From: Cylindrospermum stagnale PCC 7417
GTDB taxonomy: Bacteria > Cyanobacteriota > Cyanobacteriia > Cyanobacteriales > Nostocaceae
Assembly: GCF_000317535.1 (NCBI RefSeq)
Contig: NC_019757.1
Coordinates: 2,248,501 to 2,312,500, forward strand
Direction of reading: 5' to 3'
Length of the DNA stretch: 64,000 nt
Translations under genes and position numbers: made by a program
Part shown: in pieces, positions 63,709 to 64,000 of the stretch
Layout of the letters: every line of letters starts with the position of its first letter
Position numbering within the stretch: the first letter of the stretch is position 1
The notes under the pieces: model-generated
Database searches by the model: none
What the model saw: the letters and a program-made list of their open reading frames with translations, nothing else
What the model was told of the DNA's origin: nothing

Positions 63709-64000
63709 AATTGTTAGACAGATAATTATTTAATCTTTCTTGTCGTTGGCAAATATCATCTTGATATTTACCCATCAAAACCCTGAATAACATTTTACCT
63801 AAACAGTAAGAAGCTCTCCAAGAAAATACAGCATCCTGTAAATCAATATGGCTACGCTCAAATAAAAAATGTCCGCTTAATCCCACCAATTGAGTTAGCG
63901 GTAAGCCTAAGAGTAACCAAAAATTTTGTAACTTCCAAGCAGAAAAGAGCAAACCGTAAAAAAATAATATTCCCAGAATGTGCAAAATAATATTAATTGG
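63692..64000 (-). CDS. Mpo1-like (DUF962) membrane protein, 5' end outside window
   Basis: The frame is open to the window edge and reads PINIILHILGILFFYG... before the TTG at 63985, so the true start lies beyond 64000. The motifs N.ILHILGI at the start and LVGLSGHFLFERSHIDLQDA (GHF.FE) later match the Mpo1/YGL010w family. Its yeast member is an iron-dependent dioxygenase of 2-hydroxy fatty acids. Two or three membrane helices. The stop overlaps the Rieske start by 17 bases. Confidence 0.7.
   Translation of the reverse strand, partial: PINIILHILGILFFYGLLFSAWKLQNFWLLLGLPLTQLVGLSGHFLFERSHIDLQDAVFSWRASYCLGKMLFRVLMGKYQDDICQRQERLNNYLSNNYANIQ

Noticed and set aside
1-64000. tRNA, rRNA, riboswitch or CRISPR features
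   Set aside because: No cloverleaf, conserved rRNA string or riboswitch core was seen when reading the spacers. A covariance-model search could still find a small RNA that I missed.

Overview
The window looks like chromosomal DNA of a filamentous, heterocyst-type cyanobacterium (Nostoc/Anabaena group). The evidence is dense HIP1-like GCGATCGC octamers, heptameric tandem repeats (STRR type) in and between genes, other interspersed repeats typical of the group, and clear cyanobacterial genes: petM, a ycf39-type gene, an nblR-type regulator, DUF2949 and DUF5340. No rRNA, tRNA or CRISPR array was recognised.

Region 1 (1-26608, + strand) is the larger part of an extracellular contractile injection system (eCIS) locus, related to the thylakoid-anchored systems of multicellular cyanobacteria. 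It starts inside the AAA+ ATPase (Afp15 type). Next come two cargo-like genes with a common leader (one with an HExxH metallopeptidase motif), candidate partner or immunity genes, and a broken third cargo gene. A membrane protein joining a kinase-like domain to a PstS-like domain follows. The structural genes are a small conserved protein, inner tube, a 1136-residue protein with a 32-unit repeat array, CIS tube adaptor, VgrG-like spike, PAAR tip, gp25, baseplate J-like and tail protein I. Last are a DUF4159 protein and two single-pass membrane proteins (WD40; winged helix plus Ig-like domains). Sheath, tape-measure and cap genes are not in the window and may lie upstream of base 1.

Region 2 (26808-33701, + strand) holds a secreted TPR-CHAT protein whose catalytic dyad is lost, a TpsB/FhaC outer-membrane transporter, and a subtilase with a small propeptide-like companion. 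Region 3 (33714-48351) is mostly core metabolism and regulation: SWIM protein, TnpB remnant, lpdA, trpC, class V aminotransferase, a disrupted pheophorbide-oxygenase-like gene, DUF192 lipoprotein, NblR-like regulator, NAD kinase, Ycf39-like protein, petM and pdxA. Region 4 (48352-50220) contains a rolling-circle Rep gene and looks like an integrated small replicon. Region 5 (50306-58028) has an OmpR-type regulator, a cysteine-less rhodanese, an RNase D-like exonuclease, two CAP proteins, trpB, SUI1, a Pmp3-type peptide and a TPR protein.

Region 6 (58169-64000, - strand) is a tight operon-like set of seven genes: Mpo1-like protein (cut by the window end), Rieske oxygenase, GNAT-like protein, second Rieske oxygenase, ferritin-like diiron protein, AurF-like diiron oxygenase and a 2Fe-2S ferredoxin. 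Several genes overlap at stop/start codons and a MITE-like element sits inside the run. It reads as an oxidative pathway of unknown substrate and, with the eCIS locus, is the most promising place for undescribed biology.
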